DNA of 64,000 nt, from contig NZ_CP073347.1 of the NCBI RefSeq assembly GCF_024397915.1, positions 2,108,001-2,172,000 of the forward strand, read 5' to 3'. Made by a program: the position numbers and the translations under genes. The DNA is from Marinobacterium rhizophilum (lineage in GTDB: Bacteria; Pseudomonadota; Gammaproteobacteria; Pseudomonadales; Balneatricaceae). How positions within the stretch are numbered: the first letter of the stretch is position 1; each line of letters opens with the position of its first letter. This document shows, one piece after another, positions 1 to 8,861 of this stretch. The notes beneath the pieces are model-generated. The model worked only from the letters and a program-made list of their open reading frames with translations. It ran no database searches and was not told where the DNA came from.

Positions 1-588
1 CTGCAGGAGTGTGATGCCGGCAGCCTGCGTACGGCCCAGCTGAACCAGGTGGCCCACCTGGCGGAGCTGGCCGGTTTCCCGTACTGGCACGCCGCCATTA
101 CCCGGGATCTCGCCCCCTTTGCCCGCCACTGCCTGGGGTGCCTGTCCCGCTGGCCGTTGCGCGAAATCGAGTTCCACCCGCTACCCGGCCGCCTGCCGGG
201 ACGCGGTGCGCTGGAGGTCGAAGTTCGGCCCCCCGGCTATGCACCGCTGCGCCTGATCATTGCCCACCTGGCCCTGGGTCGCCAGACCCGGGCCCACCAG
301 CTGCACTACCTGGCACAGCTCATTGGCACGGACCGGGATAGCCTGTTGCTCGGTGATCTCAACTGCGACCTGCCGGAACTCCATGCCCACCCCGGCATCC
401 GCGAGGCGGCCCTGCGCACGCTGCACAACGGTGATACCTTCCCAAGCTGGCGGCCCAAACGCTCGATCGATCATGTACTGGCAACGCCCCACATCGATGT
501 GATTGACGCCCGGGTGCTGGACGAGCGCATGTCGGACCACCTGCCCATTGCCACCCACATCCGCCTGCGACTCGAACCCGACCGCTAG
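1..588 (+). CDS. Endonuclease/exonuclease/phosphatase-family protein, 5' end outside window
   Basis: The reading frame is open from base 1, starting LQECDAGSLRTAQLNQ, so the GTG at 49 is internal and the true start lies upstream. The family is indicated by that N-terminal LQE segment, GDLNCD near the middle, and the C-terminal SIDHVLATPHI and SDHLPIATHI motifs. These are the metal and catalytic signatures of the EEP superfamily (exonuclease III, DNase I and inositol phosphatase fold). The substrate cannot be told from the fragment; bacterial members of this type are nucleases or phosphodiesterases. The end of the gene, including its TAG stop, has been copied in tandem immediately downstream. 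Confidence 0.8.
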   Translation: MQECDAGSLRTAQLNQVAHLAELAGFPYWHAAITRDLAPFARHCLGCLSRWPLREIEFHPLPGRLPGRGALEVEVRPPGYAPLRLIIAHLALGRQTRAHQLHYLAQLIGTDRDSLLLGDLNCDLPELHAHPGIREAALRTLHNGDTFPSWRPKRSIDHVLATPHIDVIDARVLDERMSDHLPIATHIRLRLEPDR

Positions 589-798
589 CACAGCACAGTG
601 CAACAAGCCCCCGGACTAACTGCCCATTGCCATCCATCCCTTCAACCACAACCGCCTGCGACTCGAACCCGACCGCTAGCACAGCACAACAAGCACCCGG
701 ACTAACTGCCTATTGCCATCCATCCCTTCAACCACCACCGCCCGCGACTCGAACCCGACCGCTAGCACAGCACAGTGCAACAAGCCCCCGGGCCTACA
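541..798. repeat. Tandem copies of the EEP gene 3' end
   Basis: Three units begin with CTGCC(C/T)ATTGCCA at 541, 620 and 706, so the spacings are 79 and 86 bp. The first unit is the real end of the upstream gene: its last 16 codons, the TAG, and about 31 bp beyond. The second and third units repeat the same segment, including CGACTCGAACCCGACCGCTAG with its stop, and share an altered 5' part (CATCCATCCCTTCAACCAC). The spacings are not multiples of three, so the copies do not extend the protein. No function is evident. Confidence 0.85.
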
Positions 799-800
799 CA

Positions 801-867
801 TTGCACCTTGCACCTTGCACCTTGCACCTTGCTCCTCACTCCTTGCACCTTGCACCTTGCCCCTTTT
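801..867. repeat. Heptanucleotide TTGCACC array
   Basis: TTGCACC is repeated head to tail about four times from 801, decays (TTGCTCC, TCACTCC), then resumes for two copies before TTGCCCC and related sevens. It lies between the duplicated EEP gene end and the stop of the alcohol dehydrogenase gene at 885, outside both reading frames. It is a simple-sequence repeat able to slip, but I see nothing it would switch. Confidence 0.85.
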
Positions 868-884
868 TCCTCGCACCTCGCCCC

Positions 885-2108
885 TTACAAGCGCGCCAGC
901 AGCGCCTGGCGGATCTCGTTGTCGCTCAGGACTATGGGGTTGGTTTTCATGCTGTTGCCGCCGCTGCCGGCAATGACCCCGGGCAGGTCGGCCTCGGTCA
1001 TACCAAAAGCTGACAGCCGTGGCAGCTCACACGCTTCGATCCAGCTGTCGAGCAACCCGACCAGCGCGTCACAGCCTGCTTCAATGCTGTCTTCTTCGAC
1101 GCCCAGCCAGCCTGCCACCCGGGCGTACTTGGCCAGCGCCTGGCTCGTCGGCGCCCGTTCACGCAGCGCCGCTATGTTCATCGCCGTGGCCATCGCCAGC
1201 AAGGTGCCGCAGGCCACGCCGTGGGGAATGGGAAAGCAGGCCCCCAGCGGCGAGGCCATGCCGTGTACCGACCCCAGCCCCGCCTGGGCCAGGCAGATAC
1301 CGGACAGCATGGCGGCATAGGCCAGCTGGCCCGGGTCCCTCACCGGCGTCGCTCCCAGGGGATCAAAGCCTGCCGCAAAGGCCTTGATACCGCTTTGGGC
1401 CAGGGCATCGGTAAAGGCGCTGGCACGGGTCGATACGTAGGACTCCAGCAGCTGGGTCAGGGCATCCATGGCATTGGCCATCAATACCTGGGGCGGGCAG
1501 CTGTGCAGCAGGTCCGGGTCCACCAGGGCGACACGCGGCAGCAATTTTTCATCCCGGAATGACTTCTTGAAACCTCCGGTGCCATGGCGCGTCAGCACCG
1601 CATTCTTGGTCATTTCGCTGCCGGTACCGGCGGTTGTCGGCACCGCCACCAGCGGCAGGCTCGGGCCCCGATAAGGCAGTTCCGGCCCTACGCCCTCCAG
1701 GTACTCCATCACCGAATGCTGTACCGGCAGCAGGCCGGCGATAGCCTTGGCGGCATCCAGCGCACTGCCACCGCCAATCCCGAGCACCATATCGATACCG
1801 TAATCGCCGTACTGGCCGACCACCTCATCCACCTGTTCGGGGCTGGGCTCGCCGGCAATGGAGACCTGTACCCAGCCCAGGCCCGCGTCCTTCAACCGGC
1901 CCTGCAACTGCGCCCAGCGCTCGCTGCCGACAAAGGATCGACCACCGGTCACGATCAGTACCCTTGTGCCCAGGGACGCCAGTACATCGGTCAGCTGATC
2001 AAAGCTGCCAGCGCCAAAAATAATGCGTGGCAGTGCCGCCACGCCAAAGGGCCCGACACTCAAGGCGCCGGTACCCGGTGCTGCTGATTCCGTAGTGCCC
2101 ATATTCAT
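885..2108 (-). CDS. Iron-type (group III) alcohol dehydrogenase
   Basis: 407 residues, usual length for the iron-containing alcohol dehydrogenase superfamily. The dinucleotide motif GIGGGSALDAAKA is at about 110-122 and the PTTAGTGSE loop at about 158-165. Two of the usual metal-ligand histidines are visible (H282 in SVHGMASPLG, H296 in PHGVACG), as is the aspartate D215 of MDALTQ. The usual DALTH histidine is glutamine 219, and the second histidine of the HxxxH pair is serine 286, so metal binding may differ from FucO or YqhD. The start has AGGGGAAA directly upstream. It lies downstream of the glycerol importer on the same strand but is separated from it by a terminator. Substrate unknown; a link to glycerol or 1,3-propanediol-type alcohols is inference from position only. 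Confidence 0.85.
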   Translation of the reverse strand: MNMGTTESAAPGTGALSVGPFGVAALPRIIFGAGSFDQLTDVLASLGTRVLIVTGGRSFVGSERWAQLQGRLKDAGLGWVQVSIAGEPSPEQVDEVVGQYGDYGIDMVLGIGGGSALDAAKAIAGLLPVQHSVMEYLEGVGPELPYRGPSLPLVAVPTTAGTGSEMTKNAVLTRHGTGGFKKSFRDEKLLPRVALVDPDLLHSCPPQVLMANAMDALTQLLESYVSTRASAFTDALAQSGIKAFAAGFDPLGATPVRDPGQLAYAAMLSGICLAQAGLGSVHGMASPLGACFPIPHGVACGTLLAMATAMNIAALRERAPTSQALAKYARVAGWLGVEEDSIEAGCDALVGLLDSWIEACELPRLSAFGMTEADLPGVIAGSGGNSMKTNPIVLSDNEIRQALLARL

Positions 2109-2159
2109 TTTCCCCTGTGCTTGCCGGCGACCCCGGCGAATGAGCTATGCACCATAGCC

Positions 2160-2193
2160 AAAAAAGCCGGCTGCCCCAAGGGACAGCCGGCTG
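2160..2193 (-). terminator. Rho-independent terminator after glpV
   Basis: A 9-bp perfect stem (AGCCGGCTG with CAGCCGGCT) and a 10-base loop are followed on the minus strand by six T residues. It ends the glycerol importer operon and separates it from the alcohol dehydrogenase gene. Confidence 0.9.
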
Positions 2194-2219
2194 GATTCAC
2201 CCGTTATAAGAGCAAGAAA

Positions 2220-3968
2220 CTAGCCTTTGCGGCCGGCTTCCCAGCTTTTCAGCAGCTCATCGTAGGGCACCGTTTCACCCTGGGGTTTCTCGTTGGCCAG
2301 TTTCGCCTTGGGCGCACCCGGCTGCTCCAGCCAGTAGCTGGCGTCACGCGGCTCGTTCAGTTTCGGACCGCACTCGCCCTGGACACCGGCGCGCTCAAGC
2401 CGCTGCAGCACCTTGTCCTGGGCCGCCGCCAGGCCGTCCAGCGACTCCTGCGGTGTTTTCTCGCCGCTGGCAGCTTCGGCAATGTACTGCCACCACAGCT
2501 GTGCCAGTTTCGGGTAGTCCGGCACGTTGGTACCGGTCGGGGTCCACTGGGTACGCGCCGGGCTGCGATAGAACTCGACCAGGCCGCCGAGCATGGGCGC
2601 CGCTTCGGTCATGGCATCGGAGTTGATGTCAGACTCGCGGATCGGCGTCAGGCCCACCAGGGTCTTTTTCAGCGATACGGTTTTGGACACGGTGAACTGG
2701 GCATACAGCCAGGCCGCCAGACGCTGCTTTTCCGGGGTGGAGTTGAGGAAGGTCCAGGAACCGGTGTCCTGGTAACCCAGCTTCATGCCCTCTTCCCAGT
2801 ATGGCCCCTTGGGCGACGGTGCCATGCGCCACTTGGGCGTGCCATCGTCGTTGACCACCGGCAGGCCCTTTTCGGTCATGCTGGAGGTAAAGGCGGTGTA
2901 CCAGAAGATCTGCTGCGCCACCCCACCCTGGGCAGGCACCGGGCCGGCTTCGGAGAAGGTCATGCCCTGGGCTTCCGGCGGGGCATACTTGCGCAGCCAG
3001 TCAACGTACTTGGTGGTGGCGTACACCGCCGCCGGGCCATTGGTGGCACCACCGCGCTCAACGCTCGAACCCACCGGGCTGCAACCGTCTACGCGGATGC
3101 CCCACTCATCCACCGGCAGGCCGTTGGGCAGGCCCTTGTCGCCGGCACCGGCCATGGAGAACCAGGCATCGGTGAAACGCCAGCCCAGGGACGGATCCTT
3201 CTTGCCGTAATCCATGTGGCCGTAAACAGGCTCGCCGTCGATCTCCTTGACCTTCTCGCTGAAGAACTCGGCGATGTCTTCATAGGCGGACCAGTTTTTC
3301 GGCACACCCAGCTCGTAACCATAGATTTCCTTGAATTTGGCCTTGAGGTCGTCGCGGGCAAACCAGTCGGCACGGAACCAGTACAGGTTGGCGAACTGCT
3401 GATCCGGCAGCTGATACAGCTTGCCATCGGGGCCGGTGGTGAAGTCCAGACCGATAAAGTCCTCCAGATCCAGGGTCGGCAGGGTGAAGTCCTTGCCATC
3501 GCCCTCGATCATGTCAGAAATAGGCACCACCTTGCCGTAGCGAAAGTGGGTACCGATCAGGTCGGAGTCGTTGATGTAGGCATCGTAGATATTGCGATCG
3601 GACTGCATCTGGGTCTGCAGTTTTTCCACCACGTCGCCTTCCTGGATCAGGTCGTGGTTAACCTTGATGCCGGTAATCTCCTCGAATGCTCGGGCCAGCA
3701 CCTTGGCTTCGTATTCATGGGTGGCAATGGTTTCGGATGCCACATTGATGGTCATGCCGCGAAACGGCTTGGCCGCTTCGGTGAACCACTGCATTTCGGT
3801 GATCTGCTGCTCGGGCGTCAGGGTCGAGGTATCGAACTCCTCGGCGGCCCACTTGTTGGCAGCATCCAGATACTGATCCGCATAGGCTTGCACACTGACA
3901 CCCAGGGTCGCGGCGGCAATGGCAACGCGCAGCAGCAGCGCCTGTGGCAATTTATTATTCTTGGTCAT
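2220..3968 (-). CDS. glpV: Glycerol ABC transporter substrate-binding protein GlpV
   Basis: 582-residue periplasmic binding protein. The chosen start (MTKNNKLPQA) has GAGG five bases upstream and begins a clear signal peptide ending near VQAYA. The frame continues upstream to 4013 without a good ribosome site. Length and internal sequence (for example NVASETIATHEYE, then IYDAYINDSDLIGTHFR) fit the large solute-binding subunit of the GlpSTPQV glycerol importer first characterised in Rhizobium leguminosarum. It is the last gene of a minus-strand operon holding two ATPases, two permeases and a DUF2160 membrane protein, the standard order for this importer. It should deliver glycerol to GlpP/GlpQ. 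No GlpF facilitator is present in the window, which makes this the visible glycerol entry route. Confidence 0.9.
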   Translation of the reverse strand: MTKNNKLPQALLLRVAIAAATLGVSVQAYADQYLDAANKWAAEEFDTSTLTPEQQITEMQWFTEAAKPFRGMTINVASETIATHEYEAKVLARAFEEITGIKVNHDLIQEGDVVEKLQTQMQSDRNIYDAYINDSDLIGTHFRYGKVVPISDMIEGDGKDFTLPTLDLEDFIGLDFTTGPDGKLYQLPDQQFANLYWFRADWFARDDLKAKFKEIYGYELGVPKNWSAYEDIAEFFSEKVKEIDGEPVYGHMDYGKKDPSLGWRFTDAWFSMAGAGDKGLPNGLPVDEWGIRVDGCSPVGSSVERGGATNGPAAVYATTKYVDWLRKYAPPEAQGMTFSEAGPVPAQGGVAQQIFWYTAFTSSMTEKGLPVVNDDGTPKWRMAPSPKGPYWEEGMKLGYQDTGSWTFLNSTPEKQRLAAWLYAQFTVSKTVSLKKTLVGLTPIRESDINSDAMTEAAPMLGGLVEFYRSPARTQWTPTGTNVPDYPKLAQLWWQYIAEAASGEKTPQESLDGLAAAQDKVLQRLERAGVQGECGPKLNEPRDASYWLEQPGAPKAKLANEKPQGETVPYDELLKSWEAGRKG

Positions 3969-4122
3969 CGTCAACCTCATTGGAGTTGATTGCGTTTCAG
4001 GGGGTCGCGGCAACGCCGTGTCGCCTTGAGCTCGCCTGTCTTTCTTATGACCGGCACGGCTTCGAAGCCGCGCCGGGGCTTGGGGTAAACCGTCTTGCGT
4101 AAACGTACGTGCAGTGCGGGAC

Positions 4123-4398
4123 TCAGCCCCAGCGCAGCACGATGGCCAGCCAGATCACCGAGATGCCCAGCGGCAGCCACAGTGACATGTCGCTCAAGCC
4201 GACATACAGCAGGTGAAAGTAGGCGCTCACCAGCAGGCCGATAAAGAGCCGGTCGCCACGGGTGGTGGGAATCGGCAGAAAGCCCTTGCGCTCGACACAG
4301 GGGGCGTACAGTTCATAGGCTGTCATGCAGACCAGGATGATGCCAATGGTGATAAAGAAAATTGCAACCGGTAAGGTCCAGGCCATCCAGCTAATCAT
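4123..4398 (-). CDS. DUF2160 small membrane protein of the glycerol importer operon
   Basis: 91 residues with three hydrophobic segments: the N-terminal WTLPVAIFFITIGIILVCMT, a middle FIGLLVSAYFHLLYVGL, and the C-terminal WLPLGISVIWLAIVLRW. It contains the polar stretch ERKGFLPIPTTRGDR, typical of the DUF2160 proteins found between the permease and binding-protein genes of glpSTPQV operons. AAGGAG precedes the ATG. About 150 bp separate it from glpV; that gap contains an imperfect palindrome around 4050-4075 (GGCTTCGAAGCC core) that could adjust mRNA stability between the genes. Its function is unknown in the family; an accessory role in the permease is inference. Confidence 0.85.
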   Translation of the reverse strand: MISWMAWTLPVAIFFITIGIILVCMTAYELYAPCVERKGFLPIPTTRGDRLFIGLLVSAYFHLLYVGLSDMSLWLPLGISVIWLAIVLRWG

Positions 4399-4409
4399 TG
4401 TTCGTCTCC

Positions 4410-5216
<807 letters not shown>

Positions 5217-5226
5217 AATTCGGGCC

Positions 5227-6092
<866 letters not shown>

Positions 6093-6096
<4 letters not shown>

Positions 6097-7193
6097 CGGG
6101 CTTGCTCCTCGAACAGGAACTCATCGATATAGAGCTTCAGCCACTGCTGCGGGAAGCTCACGTAGGCACGACCATTGGGCACATCGCGATCCTCGTCCAG
6201 GCGGGCCTTGAGCGTCTGCCCGCCCAGCCTGAAGGTGACGATTTTGTAAGTGCCCAGATCCTCGGTCCCGGCCACGGTCGCTTCATAGGCATCGTCCGCC
6301 GGGCCATCCCAGATATGCACGAACTCGGGACGGATGCCGATCTTGAGGTTGTCGCTGGGCACCAGTGCCAGGTGCTCGTTCAGCTCATCGCTGAGCGGCA
6401 CCTTGAAGCCGTCGAAGCTGACCCCGCCTTCACAGCGGCTCACCTCGATGAGGTTCATGCCGGGACTGCCGATAAAAAAGCCGACGAAGGTATGGTTGGG
6501 CGCCTCGAACAGTTCCCGCGGCGTGCCGAACTGCACGATCTGACCGCCGTACATGACCGCGATCTTGTCGGCGAAGGTCGAGGCCTCCAGCTGATCGTGG
6601 GTCACATAGACCATGGTGATATTGAACTGCTCGTGGATCTGTTTGAGCTTGCGGCGCAGTTTCCACTTGAGGTGCGGATCGATCACGGTGAGGGGTTCGT
6701 CGAACAGGATGGCGGAAACATCGTCCCGCACCAGGCCGCGGCCCATGGATACCTTTTGCTTTTCGTCCGCGGTCAGGTTCTTGGCCTTGTTGTGCAGCAC
6801 CGGATGCAGCTCGAGAATCTCGGCGACCTCGTTGACCTTGGCACGCACCTTGGGTTCCGGCACCCGGGCGTTGCGCAGCGGAAAGGCAAGGTTGTCGAAC
6901 ACCGTCATGGAGTCGTAGATCACCGGGAACTGGAACACCTGGGCGATATTGCGATCCTTGGGTGACAACTCGTTGACGCGCACGTTATCGAACAGCACCT
7001 CGCCCTCGGAGGGCGCCAGCAGGCCGGAAATAATGTTCAGCAAGGTACTCTTGCCGCAGCCGGACGGGCCCAGCAGCGCATAGGCACCGCCCTGGTGCCA
7101 GACGTGGTTCATTTCCCGAATCGCATAGTCCGAAGGACCCGTGGGCTTGGCACTGTAGCTGTGGGCCAGTGATTTCAGGTGTATCTCAGCCAT
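6093..7193 (-). CDS. glpT: Glycerol ABC transporter ATPase GlpT
   Basis: 366-residue ABC ATPase with a C-terminal regulatory (TOBE-like) domain. Walker A GPSGCGKST at 42-50, Q-loop Q88, Walker B AILFDE at 161-166 and the switch histidine H199 (VYVTHD) are all intact. The signature that should read LSGGQ is LTADEKQK at 140-147. Alone it could complete only one ATP site. Its partner GlpS has the reverse defect, so the heterodimer should hold one standard site and one degenerate site. Its ATG overlaps the stop of a 65-codon ORF as ATGGCTGA, suggesting translational coupling. GlpT here means the Rhizobium-type ATPase, not the E. coli glycerol-3-phosphate antiporter. Confidence 0.92.
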
Positions 7194-7383
7194 GATTAGC
7201 GCCCCCCTGTAGCAGACGTCTCTCGGGTGTCACAACGCTTGCCTCACGGATCACGCTGTTCGCACAGGACTTCAAATGTGTCTCAGACATTGTGTGCACG
7301 CCCTGTAGCAGACGTCTCTCGGGTACCACTACCTGCAGCTCGCGCCGGCTAGCACTTGCCTTGTAAATAGTGCTCTCAGACAT
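7186..7383 (-). CDS. 65-aa ORF built from duplicated glpS/glpT junctions
   Basis: This ORF starts inside the stop of glpS (ATGTCTGA) and stops inside the start of glpT (ATGGCTGA), so it fills the gap between the two ATPase genes with 8-base overlaps at both ends. Its sequence is two modules of similar design. Each opens with MSE (MSESTIYK, then MSETHLKS, resembling the GlpT start MAEIHLKS) and closes with PERRLLQG, resembling the GlpS end APTRLVQGAATN. It therefore looks like two extra copies of the junction fused in frame. A functional peptide is doubtful; its likeliest effect is to keep ribosomes moving from glpS into glpT. Homologous operons normally have no such gene. Confidence 0.5.
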   Translation of the reverse strand: MSESTIYKASASRRELQVVVPERRLLQGVHTMSETHLKSCANSVIREASVVTPERRLLQGGANHG

Positions 7384-7410
7384 TGGTTGCAGCCCCCTGT
7401 ACCAGACGCG
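7191..7410. repeat. Degenerate tandem duplication of the glpS-glpT junction
   Basis: AGCAGACGTCTCTCGGG occurs exactly at 7211 and 7307, with a diverged form (ACCAGACGCG) at 7401. On the minus strand the associated start codons are at 7383, 7290 and 7193, giving unit spacings of 93 and 97 bp. Each unit contains the tail-like end of glpS and the head-like start of glpT, so the duplication endpoints span the gene boundary. Confidence 0.8.
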
Positions 7411-8479
7411 TCGGTGCTTGCAACATGGCGCCGCTCCTGTCGAACACAAACAGCTTGTGGGTCGGCAGATACACCTTGATCGGCGAGTCGGTGCGGTACT
7501 CGTGCACTCCGGACAGCTGCAGCACCAGGCTGAAGTGGCGGTTCTTTACGTGCATGAAGGTTTCCGAACCGCTGATTTCCGCCAGCTCGACCTGCATCGA
7601 CAGTTCCAGGTCATCGTCATTGCGCGGCACCAGACCGATATGGCTTGGGCGCACGCCAAAGCGGTAGTCGCCCGGTTCCAGGTCGCGCAGGTCCTGGTTG
7701 AGCGGAAAGTGGGCATACTCGTCGAAGGTCACCTCGGTTTCGGACACGCGCCCACCCAGCAGATTGATCGGCGGCTCGCTGAACAGCGCCGCCGACTCGA
7801 CGTTCACTGGCTGTCGATACACGGTATTCACCGGGCCCGACTGGATGATGCGGCCTTCATGCAACAGGGTGGTGGTGCCGCCAAGCGCCAGGGCTTCATT
7901 GGGCTCGGTGGTGGCATAGATGGCGATGGAGCGACGTTCCTTGAACAGTTCACGCAGTTCCATGCGCAACTCTTCGCGCAGCTTGTAATCCAGGTTAACC
8001 AGCGGCTCATCGAACAAGATCAGGCTGGCATCCTTGACCAGCGCCCGCGCCATGGCGGTGCGCTGCTGCTGACCACCGGAGAGCTCCAGGGGCAGGCGAT
8101 CCATAAAGGGCTCGATACGCAGCATGGCCGCCGTCTCGTCAACACGCTTCTTGATCTGCGCTTCCGGCATTTTCGACAGGCGCAATGGCGAGGCGATATT
8201 TTCCCGTACCGTCAGGTTCGGGTAGTTGATGAACTGCTGGTAGACCATCGAGACATTACGCTGCTGTACCGGCATGCCGGTGACATCGGCGCCGTCCATC
8301 AGCACTCGCCCGGTCGTCGGCTTGTCGAGACCGGCCATCAGTCGCATCAGGGAGGTTTTGCCGGCCAGGGTGTGGCCCAGCAAGACATTGAACGAGCCGG
8401 GTTCGAAGCTGATATTCGCATCGCTGATGAATGGCACGCCATCCACCACCCGCGTGATGTTTTCCAGTGTTAGCGACAT
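7376..8479 (-). CDS. glpS: Glycerol ABC transporter ATPase GlpS
   Basis: 367-residue ABC ATPase, first gene of the importer operon. The start MSLTLENITR has AGGGA eight bases upstream; the frame also runs further upstream to 8533. Walker A GHTLAGKT at 35-42, Q-loop Q81, signature LSGGQ at 133-137 and Walker B LILFDE at 153-158 are intact. The switch histidine position is threonine 191 (YATTEPNEAL where the family has VTHDQ.EA). This complements GlpT, which keeps the histidine but has lost LSGGQ. Upstream lie a -24/-12 promoter and a GlpR operator, so expression is probably under both sigma-54 activation and GlpR repression. Confidence 0.92.
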   Translation of the reverse strand: MSLTLENITRVVDGVPFISDANISFEPGSFNVLLGHTLAGKTSLMRLMAGLDKPTTGRVLMDGADVTGMPVQQRNVSMVYQQFINYPNLTVRENIASPLRLSKMPEAQIKKRVDETAAMLRIEPFMDRLPLELSGGQQQRTAMARALVKDASLILFDEPLVNLDYKLREELRMELRELFKERRSIAIYATTEPNEALALGGTTTLLHEGRIIQSGPVNTVYRQPVNVESAALFSEPPINLLGGRVSETEVTFDEYAHFPLNQDLRDLEPGDYRFGVRPSHIGLVPRNDDDLELSMQVELAEISGSETFMHVKNRHFSLVLQLSGVHEYRTDSPIKVYLPTHKLFVFDRSGAMLQAPTRLVQGAATNV

Positions 8480-8579
8480 ATTGTCGTCCCTTGTTCTTAT
8501 TGTCATGACTGCCTGTTCAGGCGGCCGGTGCACTGTGAACTCTGCGGCTCACAGCTTTTTCGAATACGAACAAAGGAAA

Positions 8580-8594
8580 GCGAACAACGTGCCA
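8580..8594 (-). promoter_or_regulatory. Probable sigma-54 (-24/-12) promoter of glpS
   Basis: Read on the minus strand the sequence is TGGCACGTTGTTCGC. It matches TGGCACGnnnnTTGC at every fixed position but one, with exact GG-to-GC spacing. Transcription would start near 8568, about 90 bases before glpS. A sigma-54 activator gene is encoded divergently and AT-rich DNA suitable for IHF lies between. Confidence 0.65.
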
Positions 8595-8681
8595 AAATGC
8601 CAACAAAACCCAGACAAAAACTATAATTTATTGTTTTTAAACAAAATTTAAACGAAGAGCCACAAATAGACCCGCGATAAA

Positions 8682-8701
8682 AATGTTCGATTCCGAACAT
8701 T
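8682..8701. promoter_or_regulatory. GlpR operator in the glpS / activator intergenic region
   Basis: AATGTTCGATTCCGAACATT is a perfect 8+4+8 palindrome and matches the ATGTTCG...CGAACAT arms of gammaproteobacterial GlpR sites. The glpR gene is in this window. The site lies about 90 bp upstream of the -24/-12 promoter, in the region where an activator would bind, and about 160 bp before the activator gene. Confidence 0.75.
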
Positions 8702-8716
8702 AATGTTCAATTTATT

Positions 8717-8734
8717 ATTGACTGCACAGTCAAT
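8717..8734. promoter_or_regulatory. Palindrome, possible upstream activator site
   Basis: ATTGACTGCACAGTCAAT is a perfect inverted repeat flanked by TGTTCAA (8704) and TTGAACA (8734) as an outer pair. It lies about 125-140 bp upstream of the sigma-54 promoter and about 130 bp before the activator ATG, a usual distance for an enhancer site. Binding by the adjacent activator is inference. Confidence 0.45.
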
Positions 8735-8861
8735 TGAACAGATGATTGAACACTCGAGGCCTTGTTCAACCTCACAACAGGTGCCCCCTGCACAGGGCTG
8801 CGCAGGTGAAAAACGCACCTGGTGAACGGCTCCCCTGGATAAAAACAATAAAGAGCATTCC

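Noticed and set aside
2121..3989. 622-codon plus-strand ORF opposite glpV
   Set aside because: It is the antisense shadow of a clear glpV gene, with no family features; the GC-rich codon use of glpV keeps the opposite frame open.
4094..4115. LiuR-like sequence (GCGTAAACGTACG) in the glp operon
   Set aside because: The palindrome is imperfect, it lies inside an operon between unrelated genes, and it lacks the TTGACG/CGTAAA arms of the other three sites.
7186..7449. Longer 87-codon version of the junction ORF starting inside glpS
   Set aside because: The ATG at 7383 overlapping the glpS stop is the natural coupled start; the upstream part is glpS in another frame.
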